Below, piece after piece: positions 51,226 through 60,111 of a stretch of 64,000 nt of DNA. The notes beneath the pieces were generated by a model. It was not told where the DNA came from. It saw only the letters and a list, made by a program, of their open reading frames with translations, and searched no databases. The stretch comes from Alistipes sp. (GTDB lineage Bacteria > Bacteroidota > Bacteroidia > Bacteroidales > Rikenellaceae): assembly GCA_017437045.1 (NCBI GenBank), contig JAFSBY010000006.1:62001-126000 (forward strand). The letters run 5' to 3'. Position 1 is the first letter of the stretch. The number at the start of each line of letters is the position of its first letter. Both the position numbers and the translations under genes were made by a program.

Positions 51226-51789
51226 TTATCGGCTTAAAAATTGGTTCAAAATAGCGCACGTCTCTTCGACGGCAACCTCCAGCTGATCGTTCACAACGCG
51301 ATGGTCAAATTCGGGCGCCTTTTCCAACTCAAATGCCGCCTTTGCCACGCGCTTGGCGATCACCTCCGGACTATCCGTGGCGCGGCCCTCCAAACGACGT
51401 TGCAACTCCTCGATCGAGGGGGGCATGATGAAGATCGAGCAGGCCTGCTCGCCAAAGATGCGCTTAAGGTTGATGCCGCCCATTACATCGACATCGAACA
51501 GAATGACATGGCCCTTCGACCAGATGCGCTCCACCTCGCTCTTCAGCGTGCCGTATGAGGTGCCGGCATAGACCTCTTCCCACTCGACAAAGGCCTCCTC
51601 GGCAACTTTGGATGCGAACTCCTCTTGCGAGAGGAAATAGTAATCCTTGCCGTGTTGCTCTTCGCCGCGCGGGGCACGGCTGGTAGCCGAAATCGAGAAC
51701 TCAAATTGGTCGTATCGGGCCAGCAGTTGCTTGACGATAGTCGTCTTACCCGAGCCGCTCGGAGCCGAAAAAATAACTACTTTTCCCAT
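51226..51789 (-). CDS. gmk: Guanylate kinase
   Basis: Phosphorylates GMP to GDP. 187 residues. P-loop SAPSGSGKTTIV near the N-terminus, GMP-binding FSISATSRAPRGEEQHGKDYYFLS, and the FVEWEEVYAGTSYGTLKSEVERI segment all match. It lies 2 nt after the YicC-family gene, the common yicC-gmk pairing in bacteria. Confidence 0.95.
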   Translation of the reverse strand: MGKVVIFSAPSGSGKTTIVKQLLARYDQFEFSISATSRAPRGEEQHGKDYYFLSQEEFASKVAEEAFVEWEEVYAGTSYGTLKSEVERIWSKGHVILFDVDVMGGINLKRIFGEQACSIFIMPPSIEELQRRLEGRATDSPEVIAKRVAKAAFELEKAPEFDHRVVNDQLEVAVEETCAILNQFLSR

Positions 51790-51791
51790 CT

Positions 51792-52664
51792 TTACAAAAT
51801 ATTGAGAACCTGCTCTTTGATCTTCTCGAGCTCATCCTTCATTTTAACTACCAAGATCTGCATATTCGTCTCGTTGGCCTTCGATCCCATGGTGTTGATT
51901 TCGCGTCCCAGCTCCTGGGCAATGAAACCCAATTTGCGACCGACACCCTCTTCGCTGGCAGCCACCTCGCGGAAATAGTTGCAATGGTTCTGTAGGCGTA
52001 CCTTCTCCTCGGTGATGTCCAACTTCTCGATGTAGAAGATCATCTCCTGCTCCAGGCGATTCGTATCGACATCGATCTTGAGTTGTGCTAAGTGGTCGTA
52101 GATGCGCTGACGAATGGTCTCGCTACGTTGCACCTCGAAGGGGATAACCTCGTTCTTGTATTGCTCGATCAGATCAATGCGATGCAGCAGATCAGTAATG
52201 AGCGTGGCACCCTCCTGCTCACGGAAGGCGTCGAGCTGGTCGCAAGCACCGTTGGCCGCCTCGATCAGGGCTTTGATCTCGTCATCGTCCACCACCTCGA
52301 TCTGGGTCGAAACCACCTCGGGCATGCGCATGACGGTCGAAACCATCGTGTCGAACGATGCCTCGACGCCCGAGTAGGTCATGGCGTCGGAGAGCTGGCG
52401 CATGTAGGCGCGGAACAGTTCGTGGTTGATCGATGCGGGGGTCTCCACCTGCTGCGTCTCGACGCTGATGAAGGCATCGACTTTACCGCGTTGCAGGCGG
52501 CGAGCCAAGAGTTGGCGCACCTCAAATTCGGCACTGCGATAGCGGGCCGGAATACGTAGGTTCAGATCGAGCTGCTTGGCGTTCAGCGAACGAAGCTCGA
52601 CTGTTATTTTTCGATTTTGCACATGCGCTTCGCCTTTGCCGAAGCCGGTCATTGATTTTACCAT
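51792..52664 (-). CDS. YicC/YloC family endoribonuclease-like protein
   Basis: 290 residues from the ATG at 52664 (MVKSMTGFGKGEA, the canonical family start). The frame continues 10 codons upstream but would cover the promoter box. Other conserved parts are ELRSLNAKQLDLNLRIP, the central helical region and the C-terminal RKLGFIAQELGREINTMGSKAN. E. coli YicC is reported to act as or with an endoribonuclease on small RNA. Here it leads a six-gene operon. Confidence 0.92.
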   Translation of the reverse strand: MVKSMTGFGKGEAHVQNRKITVELRSLNAKQLDLNLRIPARYRSAEFEVRQLLARRLQRGKVDAFISVETQQVETPASINHELFRAYMRQLSDAMTYSGVEASFDTMVSTVMRMPEVVSTQIEVVDDDEIKALIEAANGACDQLDAFREQEGATLITDLLHRIDLIEQYKNEVIPFEVQRSETIRQRIYDHLAQLKIDVDTNRLEQEMIFYIEKLDITEEKVRLQNHCNYFREVAASEEGVGRKLGFIAQELGREINTMGSKANETNMQILVVKMKDELEKIKEQVLNIL

Positions 52665-52691
52665 AGTCGTGTAATGGGTGTAAAATTTGAG

Positions 52692-52699
52692 CAAAGATA
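52692..52699 (-). promoter_or_regulatory. Promoter -7 element of the yicC-gmk-nadD-ddl operon
   Basis: Minus-strand TATCTTTG, 28 nt before the yicC ATG; -33 element unclear. Confidence 0.5.
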
Positions 52700-52782
52700 C
52701 GAAAAAACCTGGGAAAAGGTGTCGATTTGGACTATAGAATGAAATTTATTTCATTCGTGGTAGTAAATTCGAGAAAAATGCG

Positions 52783-52790
52783 TAAATTTG
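52783..52790 (+). promoter_or_regulatory. Promoter -7 element of fbp
   Basis: TAAATTTG ends one nucleotide before an ATG at 52792, so that ATG cannot be the normal start. The element instead fits the ATG at 52834. Confidence 0.5.
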
Positions 52791-52833
52791 TATGATTAGC
52801 GCGCATGAGCGCAGCGATTATAAGCAAAAGACT

Positions 52834-54819
52834 ATGGCAAACGAGCTAAAAAAACGCGATGTGAAGGAGGATTTGCGATATCTCAAACTCCTCGCACGCG
52901 ACTTCCCGACCGTCTCGAGCGTGACGGCCGAGATTATCAATTTGGAGGCGATCCTCCATCTGCCCAAACCGACGGAGCATTTTCTGGCTGACCTGCACGG
53001 TGAGAATGAGGCCTTTCAGCATGTGATTCGCAACGCTTCGGGTAACATCAAGCGTAAGGTGAAAGAGCTTTTCGGTCAGGAACTTACCCACGATCAGATC
53101 AAAGAGTTGTGTACACTGATCTACTACCCCGAGCAGAAACTCAAACTCGTACGCCGCACCGAGACTAATCTCGAGGAGTTCTACACCTCGACGCTCAATA
53201 AACTCATCATTCTGTGTCGGGATGTGTCGTCGAAATATACCCGTTCAAAGGTGCGTAAAAGTCTCCCCGAGGAGTATGCTTACATCATTGAGGAGTTGCT
53301 GCATGAGACCTCGGATGTGAGCAACAAGCAGGCCTATCTGAATGTCATCGTGCAGACCATCGTTTCGACGCGTCGCGCGGCCGATTTTATCGTGGCGCTC
53401 TGCTACCTGATTCAAACCTTGTCGATTGACCGTCTGCACATTCTGGGCGATATTTTCGATCGTGGCCCGGGTGCTCACCTGATTCTCGATACGCTGTGCA
53501 GCTATCACCATTTCGATATTCAGTGGGGCAACCACGATGTGTTGTGGATGGGTGCGGCAGCCGGAAACCTCTGTTGTATAGCCAGTGTATTGCGTCTTTC
53601 GTTGCGCTACGCCAACACCCTTACGCTCGAAGACGGCTATGCCATCAACATGGTGCCGTTGGCCACCTTTGCCATGGAGACCTATGCCGATGATGATTGC
53701 CGCATCTTCGCTCCGCATGTCGAGGAGAATCGTCCCGATCTGAACGAGAAGACACTGCGCCTGATTGCCCAGATGCACAAGGCCATCACGATCATTAACT
53801 TCAAACTCGAGGGTGCGATGTGTAAGGCCTATCCGGAATGGGGCATGATGCATCGTTGTGTGTTGGAACATATTGATAAAGAGGCGGGAACGATTACGCT
53901 CGACGGCGTTACCTATCCGCTCATTGATCGTAATTTCCCGACGCTCGACCCTGCAAATCCCTATGCACTGACACCCGAGGAGGCCGATTTGATGGAGCGA
54001 CTCAAACACTCGTTCATGATCAGCGAGCGTCTGCGTACGCATGTCGGGTGTCTGCTCTCGCATGGCGGCATGTATGAGATTTACAACTCGAATCTGCTGT
54101 TCCATGCCTCGGTGCCGCTCAATGCCGACGGATCGCTGCGTGAGGTCTGCATCGACCGGACTAAGGTCAAGGGCAAGGAGCTGATGCAACGTGTAGATCA
54201 GGTGGTGCGCACGGCTTTCGATTTGGGAGCCTCGAACGAAGAGCGTAAGTTTGCGACCGATTATTTCTGGTATCTGTGGAGTGGTGCCGACTCGCCCCTC
54301 TTTGGCAAGTCGAAGATGGCCACCTTCGAGCGCTATTTCATAGCCGATACGGCCACCCACAAGGAGGAGAAGGGCTGGTATTACACCCTGCGCGATTCGG
54401 CCGAGGTGTGCGAACGCATCCTGGACGAGTTTGGCGTGACGGGCTCCCATCGCCACATTATCAATGGCCACGTTCCCGTGCGTGCCGGTAAGGGGGAGAA
54501 CCCGATCAAGGCCGATGGCCGACTGATGGTCATCGATGGCGGTTTTGCCAAGGCCTACCACAACAAAACGGGCATCGCAGGCTACACGTTGGTCTATCAC
54601 AGCCGTGGATTCCAGCTCGTGCAGCACGAGCCGTTTAAGTCGGCCGAGGAGGCGATCCTCAATGGTACGGATATCCACAGCACGACGCAGATTGTCGAGA
54701 TGATGGGCCGTCGTGAAATGGTGAAAGACACCGACGTCGGTCGTGAGTTGCGTGAGCAGATCGAGGATCTGAAGAGCCTGCTCCGAGCCTATCGTCGCGG
54801 TTACATCAAAGAACGATAG
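52834..54819 (+). CDS. fbp: Fructose-1,6-bisphosphatase class 3
   Basis: Gluconeogenic phosphatase of the Firmicutes/Bacteroidota type, unrelated to E. coli Fbp. 661 residues from the ATG at 52834; an in-frame ATG at 52792 is rejected because it lies against the promoter -7 box. Metallophosphatase-like motifs are ADLHGENEAF, LGDIFDRGPGAHLILD, and QWGNHDVLWMGAAAGN. The C-terminal ATP/ligand region includes INGHVPVRAGKGENP and VIDGGFAKAYHNKTG. Single gene, divergent from the yicC operon. No terminator hairpin is obvious before serC. Confidence 0.95.
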   Translation: MANELKKRDVKEDLRYLKLLARDFPTVSSVTAEIINLEAILHLPKPTEHFLADLHGENEAFQHVIRNASGNIKRKVKELFGQELTHDQIKELCTLIYYPEQKLKLVRRTETNLEEFYTSTLNKLIILCRDVSSKYTRSKVRKSLPEEYAYIIEELLHETSDVSNKQAYLNVIVQTIVSTRRAADFIVALCYLIQTLSIDRLHILGDIFDRGPGAHLILDTLCSYHHFDIQWGNHDVLWMGAAAGNLCCIASVLRLSLRYANTLTLEDGYAINMVPLATFAMETYADDDCRIFAPHVEENRPDLNEKTLRLIAQMHKAITIINFKLEGAMCKAYPEWGMMHRCVLEHIDKEAGTITLDGVTYPLIDRNFPTLDPANPYALTPEEADLMERLKHSFMISERLRTHVGCLLSHGGMYEIYNSNLLFHASVPLNADGSLREVCIDRTKVKGKELMQRVDQVVRTAFDLGASNEERKFATDYFWYLWSGADSPLFGKSKMATFERYFIADTATHKEEKGWYYTLRDSAEVCERILDEFGVTGSHRHIINGHVPVRAGKGENPIKADGRLMVIDGGFAKAYHNKTGIAGYTLVYHSRGFQLVQHEPFKSAEEAILNGTDIHSTTQIVEMMGRREMVKDTDVGRELREQIEDLKSLLRAYRRGYIKER

Positions 54820-54870
54820 CCGATGGCTGAATTTCTTGTAGCCGAAGTTCGCTATATTCCGTTTTTTTAC

Positions 54871-54878
54871 TACCTTTG
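54871..54878 (+). promoter_or_regulatory. Promoter -7 element of the serC operon
   Basis: TACCTTTG, 64 nt before the serC ATG at 54942. The expected -33 position has GTTCG rather than TTG. Confidence 0.5.
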
Positions 54879-54941
54879 TATATTACAATTGAGTTTAGGA
54901 CGGTTTTTTTGAGTAAAATAACATATTCACAGATATCTATT

Positions 54942-56015
54942 ATGAAAAAGCACATCTTTAACGCCGGTCCGTCGTTGTTGGCCGACGAGGTTTATGCAAG
55001 TGCCGCCAAGGCGATTATGGATTTCAACGATTCGGGTATCTCGATTCTGTCGATTTCGCACCGTACGCCCGATTTTGATGCCGTGATGTCGGAGGCGGAT
55101 GCTCTGTTCCGTGAGTTGCTGCATATTCCCGATAACTATAAGATCATCTACTTAGGTGGTGGTGCCAGCACTTACTTCTATGAGATTCCGGCCAACTTCC
55201 TCGGGAAGAAGGCAGCCTATATAAATACAGGTGTATGGTCGAAGAAGGCTATCAAGGAGGCCAAGCGTTATGGTGAGGTCGAGGTGATCGCCTCGTCCGA
55301 GGATAAGAATTTTAACTACATCCCGAAGGGCTTTACCATCCCCGAGGATGCTGATTACCTCCATATTACCTCGAACAACACGATCTATGGTACGGAGTAT
55401 CATGAGGACCTCGACTCCCCTATTCCGGTGATTGCCGATATGAGCTCGAACATCTTGTCGCGCCCGATAGACGTGACCAAGTATGCCATGATCTACGGTG
55501 GCGCACAGAAGAATCTGGCTCCGGCCGGTGTTGCCTTTGCCATCATCCGTGAGGATATGGTCGATCGCGTTGTGCGTGACCTGCCCACGATGATGCAGTT
55601 CAAGACCCACATGGAGAACAACTCGATGTTCAACACCCCGCCCGTTTTCCCGATCTTCGTACTCAAGGAGACGCTTAAGTGGCTCAAGTCGATCGGTGGC
55701 GTGGAGGAGATCTATCGCCGCAATCAGGAGAAGGCACAACTGCTCTACGATGAGATTGATCGCAACCCGCTCTTCCGTGGTACGGTCGAGAAGGATTCGC
55801 GCTCGCTGATGAACATCTGTTTTGTGATGGCCGAGGGCTATGAGGATCTGGCTCCGGAGTTTATGGCCTATACCAAAGAGCAGGGCATCGTCGGCATCAA
55901 GGGCCACCGTCTGGTGGGCGGTTTCCGCGCATCGTGCTACAACGCCCTGCCGAAGGAGAGTGTCGAGGTGCTTGTGAAGTGCATGCAGGATTTTGCGGTC
56001 AAATATGCCAAATAA
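54942..56015 (+). CDS. serC: Phosphoserine aminotransferase
   Basis: Second step of serine synthesis (3-phosphohydroxypyruvate to phosphoserine), also used in the PLP pathway of some bacteria. 357 residues from the ATG at 54942 ([13 protein letters not shown]); the upstream open frame is leader. The PLP Lys is in [17 protein letters not shown]. Substrate motifs [15 protein letters not shown] and [11 protein letters not shown] are typical. serA begins about 80 nt later. Confidence 0.95.
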   Translation: MKKHIFNAGPSLLADEVYASAAKAIMDFNDSGISILSISHRTPDFDAVMSEADALFRELLHIPDNYKIIYLGGGASTYFYEIPANFLGKKAAYINTGVWSKKAIKEAKRYGEVEVIASSEDKNFNYIPKGFTIPEDADYLHITSNNTIYGTEYHEDLDSPIPVIADMSSNILSRPIDVTKYAMIYGGAQKNLAPAGVAFAIIREDMVDRVVRDLPTMMQFKTHMENNSMFNTPPVFPIFVLKETLKWLKSIGGVEEIYRRNQEKAQLLYDEIDRNPLFRGTVEKDSRSLMNICFVMAEGYEDLAPEFMAYTKEQGIVGIKGHRLVGGFRASCYNALPKESVEVLVKCMQDFAVKYAK

Positions 56016-56093
56016 CGGATGCCAACCATTGTTCCATTAACCTACGAAAAGAGGGAGGAGCCGCGGCTCTACTTTACCTCACTACTGAAAAAT

Positions 56094-57017
56094 ATGAAGA
56101 TTCTTGTAGCAACCGAAAAGCCCTTCTCTGCTGCTGCCGTAGAGGGGATTCGTCAGATTGTAGAGCAGGCCGGTCATGAGCTTGTTCTGTTGGAGAAATA
56201 TACCGATAAGGCCGATCTGCTGGCTGCTGTTGCCGAGGTTGATGCCTTGATCATTCGCAGCGATAAGGTGACGGCCGAGGTGATCGAGGCGGCCCGCAAC
56301 CTCAAGATTGTGGTACGCGCCGGTGCCGGTTATGACAATGTTGATCTGGCTGCTGCCTCGGCACGTGGTATCGTGGTGATGAATACGCCGGGTCAGAACT
56401 CGAACGCTGTGGCCGAGTTGGCGTTGGCCATGATGATCTATATGGCTCGCAACCGCTTTACGCCCGGTACGGGTTCGGAGTTGCAGGGCAAGACGCTCGC
56501 CATCCATGCCTATGGCAATGTGGGTAAGCTCGTAGGCCGCAAAGGCAAGGCATTGGGTATGCGGGTGATCGCTTACGACCCCTTTATCACCGACGCAACG
56601 ATTTTCGAGAATGACGGCGTAGAGCAGGTTGCCTCGGTCGAGGAGTTGTATGCCCAGGCCGACTACCTCTCGCTGCACATTCCGGCTACGGCCGAGACGC
56701 GTGGCTCGATCGGCTATGAGCGTCTGATGTCGATGCCCAAGGGGGCCACGTTGGTCAATACGGCTCGCAAGGAGGTGATCGACGAGGAGGGTCTGAAACG
56801 CGCTATGAGTGAGCGTGCGGATCTGAAGTATATCTCCGATATCGCCCCGGCCAATGCTGCCGAGTTGGAGGAGCTCTTCGGCAAACGTTTCTTCGCTACG
56901 CCTAAAAAGCAGGGAGCCGAGACGGCCGAGGCCAATATGAATGCCGGTTTGGCAGCTGCTCGTCAGATTGTCGATTATTTGGCAACGGGCAATACGCGCT
57001 TCCAGGTCAATAAATAA
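56094..57017 (+). CDS. serA: D-3-phosphoglycerate dehydrogenase (short form)
   Basis: First step of serine synthesis from glycolytic 3-phosphoglycerate. 307 residues from the ATG at 56094 (MKILVATEKPF). It lacks the C-terminal ACT regulatory domain, as in other Bacteroidales. The Rossmann motif is AIHAYGNVGKLVGRKGKALG. Catalytic-region segments are VVRAGAGYDNVD, ATLVNTARKEVIDEEGL and the late 'SDIAPANAAELEELFG' region in place of the usual Glu-His pair. The absence of an ACT domain implies no allosteric serine feedback of the E. coli type. Confidence 0.92.
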   Translation: MKILVATEKPFSAAAVEGIRQIVEQAGHELVLLEKYTDKADLLAAVAEVDALIIRSDKVTAEVIEAARNLKIVVRAGAGYDNVDLAAASARGIVVMNTPGQNSNAVAELALAMMIYMARNRFTPGTGSELQGKTLAIHAYGNVGKLVGRKGKALGMRVIAYDPFITDATIFENDGVEQVASVEELYAQADYLSLHIPATAETRGSIGYERLMSMPKGATLVNTARKEVIDEEGLKRAMSERADLKYISDIAPANAAELEELFGKRFFATPKKQGAETAEANMNAGLAAARQIVDYLATGNTRFQVNK

Positions 57018-57048
57018 GCCTTTCACTCCTTAAAACTTCGATAAGATT

Positions 57049-58290
57049 ATGGTGAAAATCAAACCGTTTGCAGCTATCCGTCCGCCGAAGCAATATGCCG
57101 CCGAGGTGGCATCCCGTCCCTACGATGTGCTCAATTCGGTCGAGGCCAAGGCCGAGGCCACGGAGCGTTCGCTGCTGCACATCATCAAGCCCGAGATCGA
57201 CTTCGATCCCATCGCGGACGAACATTCGCAGGAGGTCTATGACAAGGCGGTCGAGAACTTCAAGCGTTGGCAGGCCGAGGGTTGGCTCTGCCAGGATGAG
57301 GAGGAGTACTACTATGTTTATGCCCAGACGATGGAGGGCCGCACGCAGTATGGTCTGGCTATGTGCTGCCATTACGAGGACTACCGTTCGGGTGCCATCA
57401 AGAAGCATGAGCTGACCCGTCCGGATAAGGAGGAGGATCGCATGATCCATGTCCGCAATCAGCAGGCGAATATCGAGCCGGTCTTCTTTGCCTACCCCGA
57501 TGATGAGGAGGTCAATGCCATCGTAGCCGAGGTGGTGAAGGGTGAACCGGAGTATGCGTTTACGGCCGCAGATGGTTTTGGCCACCAGTTGTGGGTGATC
57601 CGCGATCGCAAGACGAATGATCGTCTGACAGAGCTCTTTGCAGCTATTCCGGCTCTCTATGTGGCTGATGGTCATCACCGTACGGCTGCTGCAGCTCGCG
57701 TGGGTGCCGAATGCGAGGGAAAGAATCCGAACCACACGGGCGAGGAGGAGTATTGCTACTTCTTGGCTGTTACGTTCCCCGCTTCGCAACTCAAAATCAT
57801 TGACTACAACCGCGTGGTGAAGGATTTGAACGGCCTGACCCCCGAGGAGCTGATTGCCAAGTTGGAGGAGTCGTTCATCGTGGAGAAGAAGGGCGTGGAG
57901 GAGTATCGTCCCACGGCCCTGCACAACTTTGCGATGTATCTCGAGGGTGCATGGTATAGCCTGACGGCCAAGGAGGGTACGTATAACGACGCTGACCCGA
58001 TTGGTGTGTTGGATGTTACGGTGCTTTCTGATCTTGTGCTGGATAAGGTGCTCGATATTAAGGATTTGCGCACCTCGAAGCGCATCGACTTTGTGGGCGG
58101 TATTCGTGGCTTGGGTGAGCTGAAGCGTCGCGTTGATAGCGGCGAGATGAAGGTGGCCTTTGCCCTCTACCCTGTTTCGATGCAGCAGCTGATCAACATT
58201 GCCGATACGGGTAACATCATGCCTCCGAAGACGACGTGGTTTGAGCCGAAGTTGCGTTCGGGTGTGGTGATCCATTCGTTTGCCGAATAG
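57049..58290 (+). CDS. DUF1015 family protein (serine-cluster associated)
   Basis: 413 residues, cytosolic. Family features are MVKIKPFAAIRPPKQYAAEVASRPYDVLNS at the start (only the conserved RP.....VASRPYDV pattern matters), IPALYVADGHHRTAAAARV near residue 200, and a C-terminal MPPKTTWFEPKLRSGVVIH. DUF1015 proteins are frequent partners of serC-serA. One archaeal member is a free-serine kinase (SerK-type, ParB-like fold), so an ADP- or ATP-linked serine-phosphate activity is possible. Here it follows serA by 31 nt and closes the cluster before a terminator. Confidence 0.88.
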   Translation: MVKIKPFAAIRPPKQYAAEVASRPYDVLNSVEAKAEATERSLLHIIKPEIDFDPIADEHSQEVYDKAVENFKRWQAEGWLCQDEEEYYYVYAQTMEGRTQYGLAMCCHYEDYRSGAIKKHELTRPDKEEDRMIHVRNQQANIEPVFFAYPDDEEVNAIVAEVVKGEPEYAFTAADGFGHQLWVIRDRKTNDRLTELFAAIPALYVADGHHRTAAAARVGAECEGKNPNHTGEEEYCYFLAVTFPASQLKIIDYNRVVKDLNGLTPEELIAKLEESFIVEKKGVEEYRPTALHNFAMYLEGAWYSLTAKEGTYNDADPIGVLDVTVLSDLVLDKVLDIKDLRTSKRIDFVGGIRGLGELKRRVDSGEMKVAFALYPVSMQQLINIADTGNIMPPKTTWFEPKLRSGVVIHSFAE

Positions 58291-58310
58291 ATGCCTGGGA
58301 ATAGATAGGA

Positions 58311-58346
58311 AAAATGCCGCTCAACTGACGAGCGGCATTTTTTTTG
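58311..58346 (+). terminator. Terminator of the serC-serA-DUF1015 operon
   Basis: AAATGCCGCT pairs with AGCGGCATTT around a short loop and is followed by T-rich sequence. Confidence 0.88.
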
Positions 58347-58380
58347 TGTGGCATTGTGCTACGACTTATTTATACCTATT

Positions 58381-59073
58381 ATGGAGACACAAAATTTTCA
58401 TGCACCCATGATTGGCGATGCTGCACCGGCATTTGTGGCCGAGACAACGCAAGGAACGATCCACTTTCCGGAAGATTTCGGGGGTAAATGGGTAATTCTA
58501 TTTAGCCATCCGGCCGACTTTACAGCGGTTTGTACCTCCGAATTTGTCCTCTTCGGGGCGATGCAGGAGGAGTTTGAGCGGCTTAACTGCCGTCTGTTGG
58601 GCCTTTCGATCGGTACCAATTCGAGCCATATTGCTTGGCTCCGATCCATTGAGCAGAATATCGCCTACAAAGGCCACAGCCATGTGAAGATGCGCTTCCC
58701 GCTCATTGCTGACATGACGATGGAGGTTGCCCGCCTCTATGGTATGATCGCCCCTCGCTCGTCTGCAACGATGGCCGTGCGATCGGTCTTCTTCATCGAT
58801 CCCGAGGCGAAGATTCGGGCAGTGATGAGTTATCCGATGCAGTTGGGACGCAATTTTGACGAACTGAAACGTATCTTGGTCGGGCTGCAGGTGGTCGATC
58901 GGCACAAAGTGGCTCTGCCGGCTGATTGGCATCCGGGCGATGATATTGTGGTGGGAGCACCGACGACTTATGATGGCTCGGAACGATCCATGGAGGGATT
59001 GACCTGCTACGATTGGTATTTCTGCACCAAACCCTTGTCGCTTAAGGAGAAGGAATATGCTCCTGTGGAGTAA
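58381..59073 (+). CDS. Peroxiredoxin (Prx6-type, with C-terminal Cys pair)
   Basis: Thiol peroxidase. 230 residues from the ATG at 58381. Peroxidatic Cys51 is in HPADFTAVCTSEF. The protein has the long C-terminal arm of the Prx6 group and two further Cys, 209 and 215 (TCYDWYFC), spaced as in archaeal thioredoxin peroxidases, so a resolving disulphide is likely rather than a 1-Cys mechanism. It follows a terminator with only 34 nt between, so it probably has its own promoter, not clearly seen. Convergent with fmt. Confidence 0.92.
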   Translation: METQNFHAPMIGDAAPAFVAETTQGTIHFPEDFGGKWVILFSHPADFTAVCTSEFVLFGAMQEEFERLNCRLLGLSIGTNSSHIAWLRSIEQNIAYKGHSHVKMRFPLIADMTMEVARLYGMIAPRSSATMAVRSVFFIDPEAKIRAVMSYPMQLGRNFDELKRILVGLQVVDRHKVALPADWHPGDDIVVGAPTTYDGSERSMEGLTCYDWYFCTKPLSLKEKEYAPVE

Positions 59074-59086
59074 AATCTGAAAAAAA

Positions 59087-59126
59087 AAGGACTGCCGCAA
59101 CCGAACAGGTTGGGCAGCCCTTTTTT
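59087..59126. terminator. Bidirectional terminator, member 5 of the repeated hairpin family (diverged)
   Basis: AAAGGACTGCC-GCAACC ... GGTTG-GGCAGCCCTTT with T tracts on both sides; one mismatch relative to a perfect stem. Between convergent peroxiredoxin and fmt. Confidence 0.75.
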
Positions 59127-59136
59127 GTGGTTTGGG

Positions 59137-60102
59137 CTATTGAAATTGGCAGGTGTCGATATCCCGCAAGCCGAGTAGCAAATCGCGGGTGGCCATGCGA
59201 CGTTTGCCGGCCAACTGCAACTCCTCGATGGCGATCCATCCGTCGGCGCAAGCCACTTCGAGCAGCGTGCGATAATCGGTCCGAATCGTGCCACAAGGCT
59301 CGCCGTGTACCCCTGCATGGAAGGCGACGCGGAAGAGTTTGGCCGAACCAACCTCCTGCCCCTGACGGTAGAGACGGCTCCATGCCGCCGGATAGGGCGA
59401 AAGTCCGCGTACGAAATTGATAATCTCGACGCCCGGCTTCGACCAGTCGATCAGACAATCCTCTTTGAAGATTTTCGGTGCCGGTTTGAGCGTGCTCTCG
59501 TCGATGTGCTGCTGCTCGATGGGCGCGATCTCCCCCGCAGCTAATTTATCGACGGTCTCGAGCACCAACCCTACCCCCTTGTGCATCAACCGATCATAGA
59601 GCGTTCCGATCGTATCGTCGTCGGCAATCGGCTCACGCAGCTGGCCGATGATCGCCCCCTTGTCGATCTCGTGGTTGAGCAGGAAGGTGGTTACACCGGT
59701 CTCTCGCTCGCCGTTGATGATGGCCCAGTTGATCGGGGCTGCACCTCGATACTCGGGAAGTAGCGAAGCGTGCAGATTGAACGTGCCCAGACGCGGCATG
59801 GCCCAAATCACCTCGGGTAACATGCGGAAGGCAATGACGATACCCAGATCGGGTTGCAGTGCCCGCATAGCCTCCACAAAGGCCTCATCACGCAACTTCT
59901 CGGGCTGGAGAATCGGCAGCCCCAGCTCCTTGGCGGCGATTTTGACATCGCTTTCACGCAGTTGCTGACCACGACCGGCCGGCTTGTCAGGGGTGGTAAC
60001 GACCCCCACGACGTTGTAGCCTGCTGCTACCAACGCACGCAACGAGGGTACGGCAAACTCGGGCGTACCCATAAAGACTATTCGTAGATCCTTGGCGTTC
60101 AT
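59137..60102 (-). CDS. fmt: Methionyl-tRNA formyltransferase
   Basis: Formylates initiator Met-tRNA. 321 residues. The N-terminal FMGTPEFAVPSLRAL is followed by the SLLPEYRGAAPINWAIINGE motif, which contains the folate-dependent formyl-transferase catalytic region, and TTFLLNHEIDKGAI. The C-terminal tRNA-binding OB-like domain includes RGLSPYPAAW. Last gene of the ZnuB-like/lptG/ribBA operon (9 nt after ribBA). Confidence 0.95.
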   Translation of the reverse strand: MNAKDLRIVFMGTPEFAVPSLRALVAAGYNVVGVVTTPDKPAGRGQQLRESDVKIAAKELGLPILQPEKLRDEAFVEAMRALQPDLGIVIAFRMLPEVIWAMPRLGTFNLHASLLPEYRGAAPINWAIINGERETGVTTFLLNHEIDKGAIIGQLREPIADDDTIGTLYDRLMHKGVGLVLETVDKLAAGEIAPIEQQHIDESTLKPAPKIFKEDCLIDWSKPGVEIINFVRGLSPYPAAWSRLYRQGQEVGSAKLFRVAFHAGVHGEPCGTIRTDYRTLLEVACADGWIAIEELQLAGKRRMATRDLLLGLRDIDTCQFQ

Positions 60103-60111
60103 CCTAACCGA

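Noticed and set aside
53245-54678. 477-codon antisense frame opposite fbp
   Set aside because: Same reason: low-complexity reverse-complement composition, no homology-like pattern.
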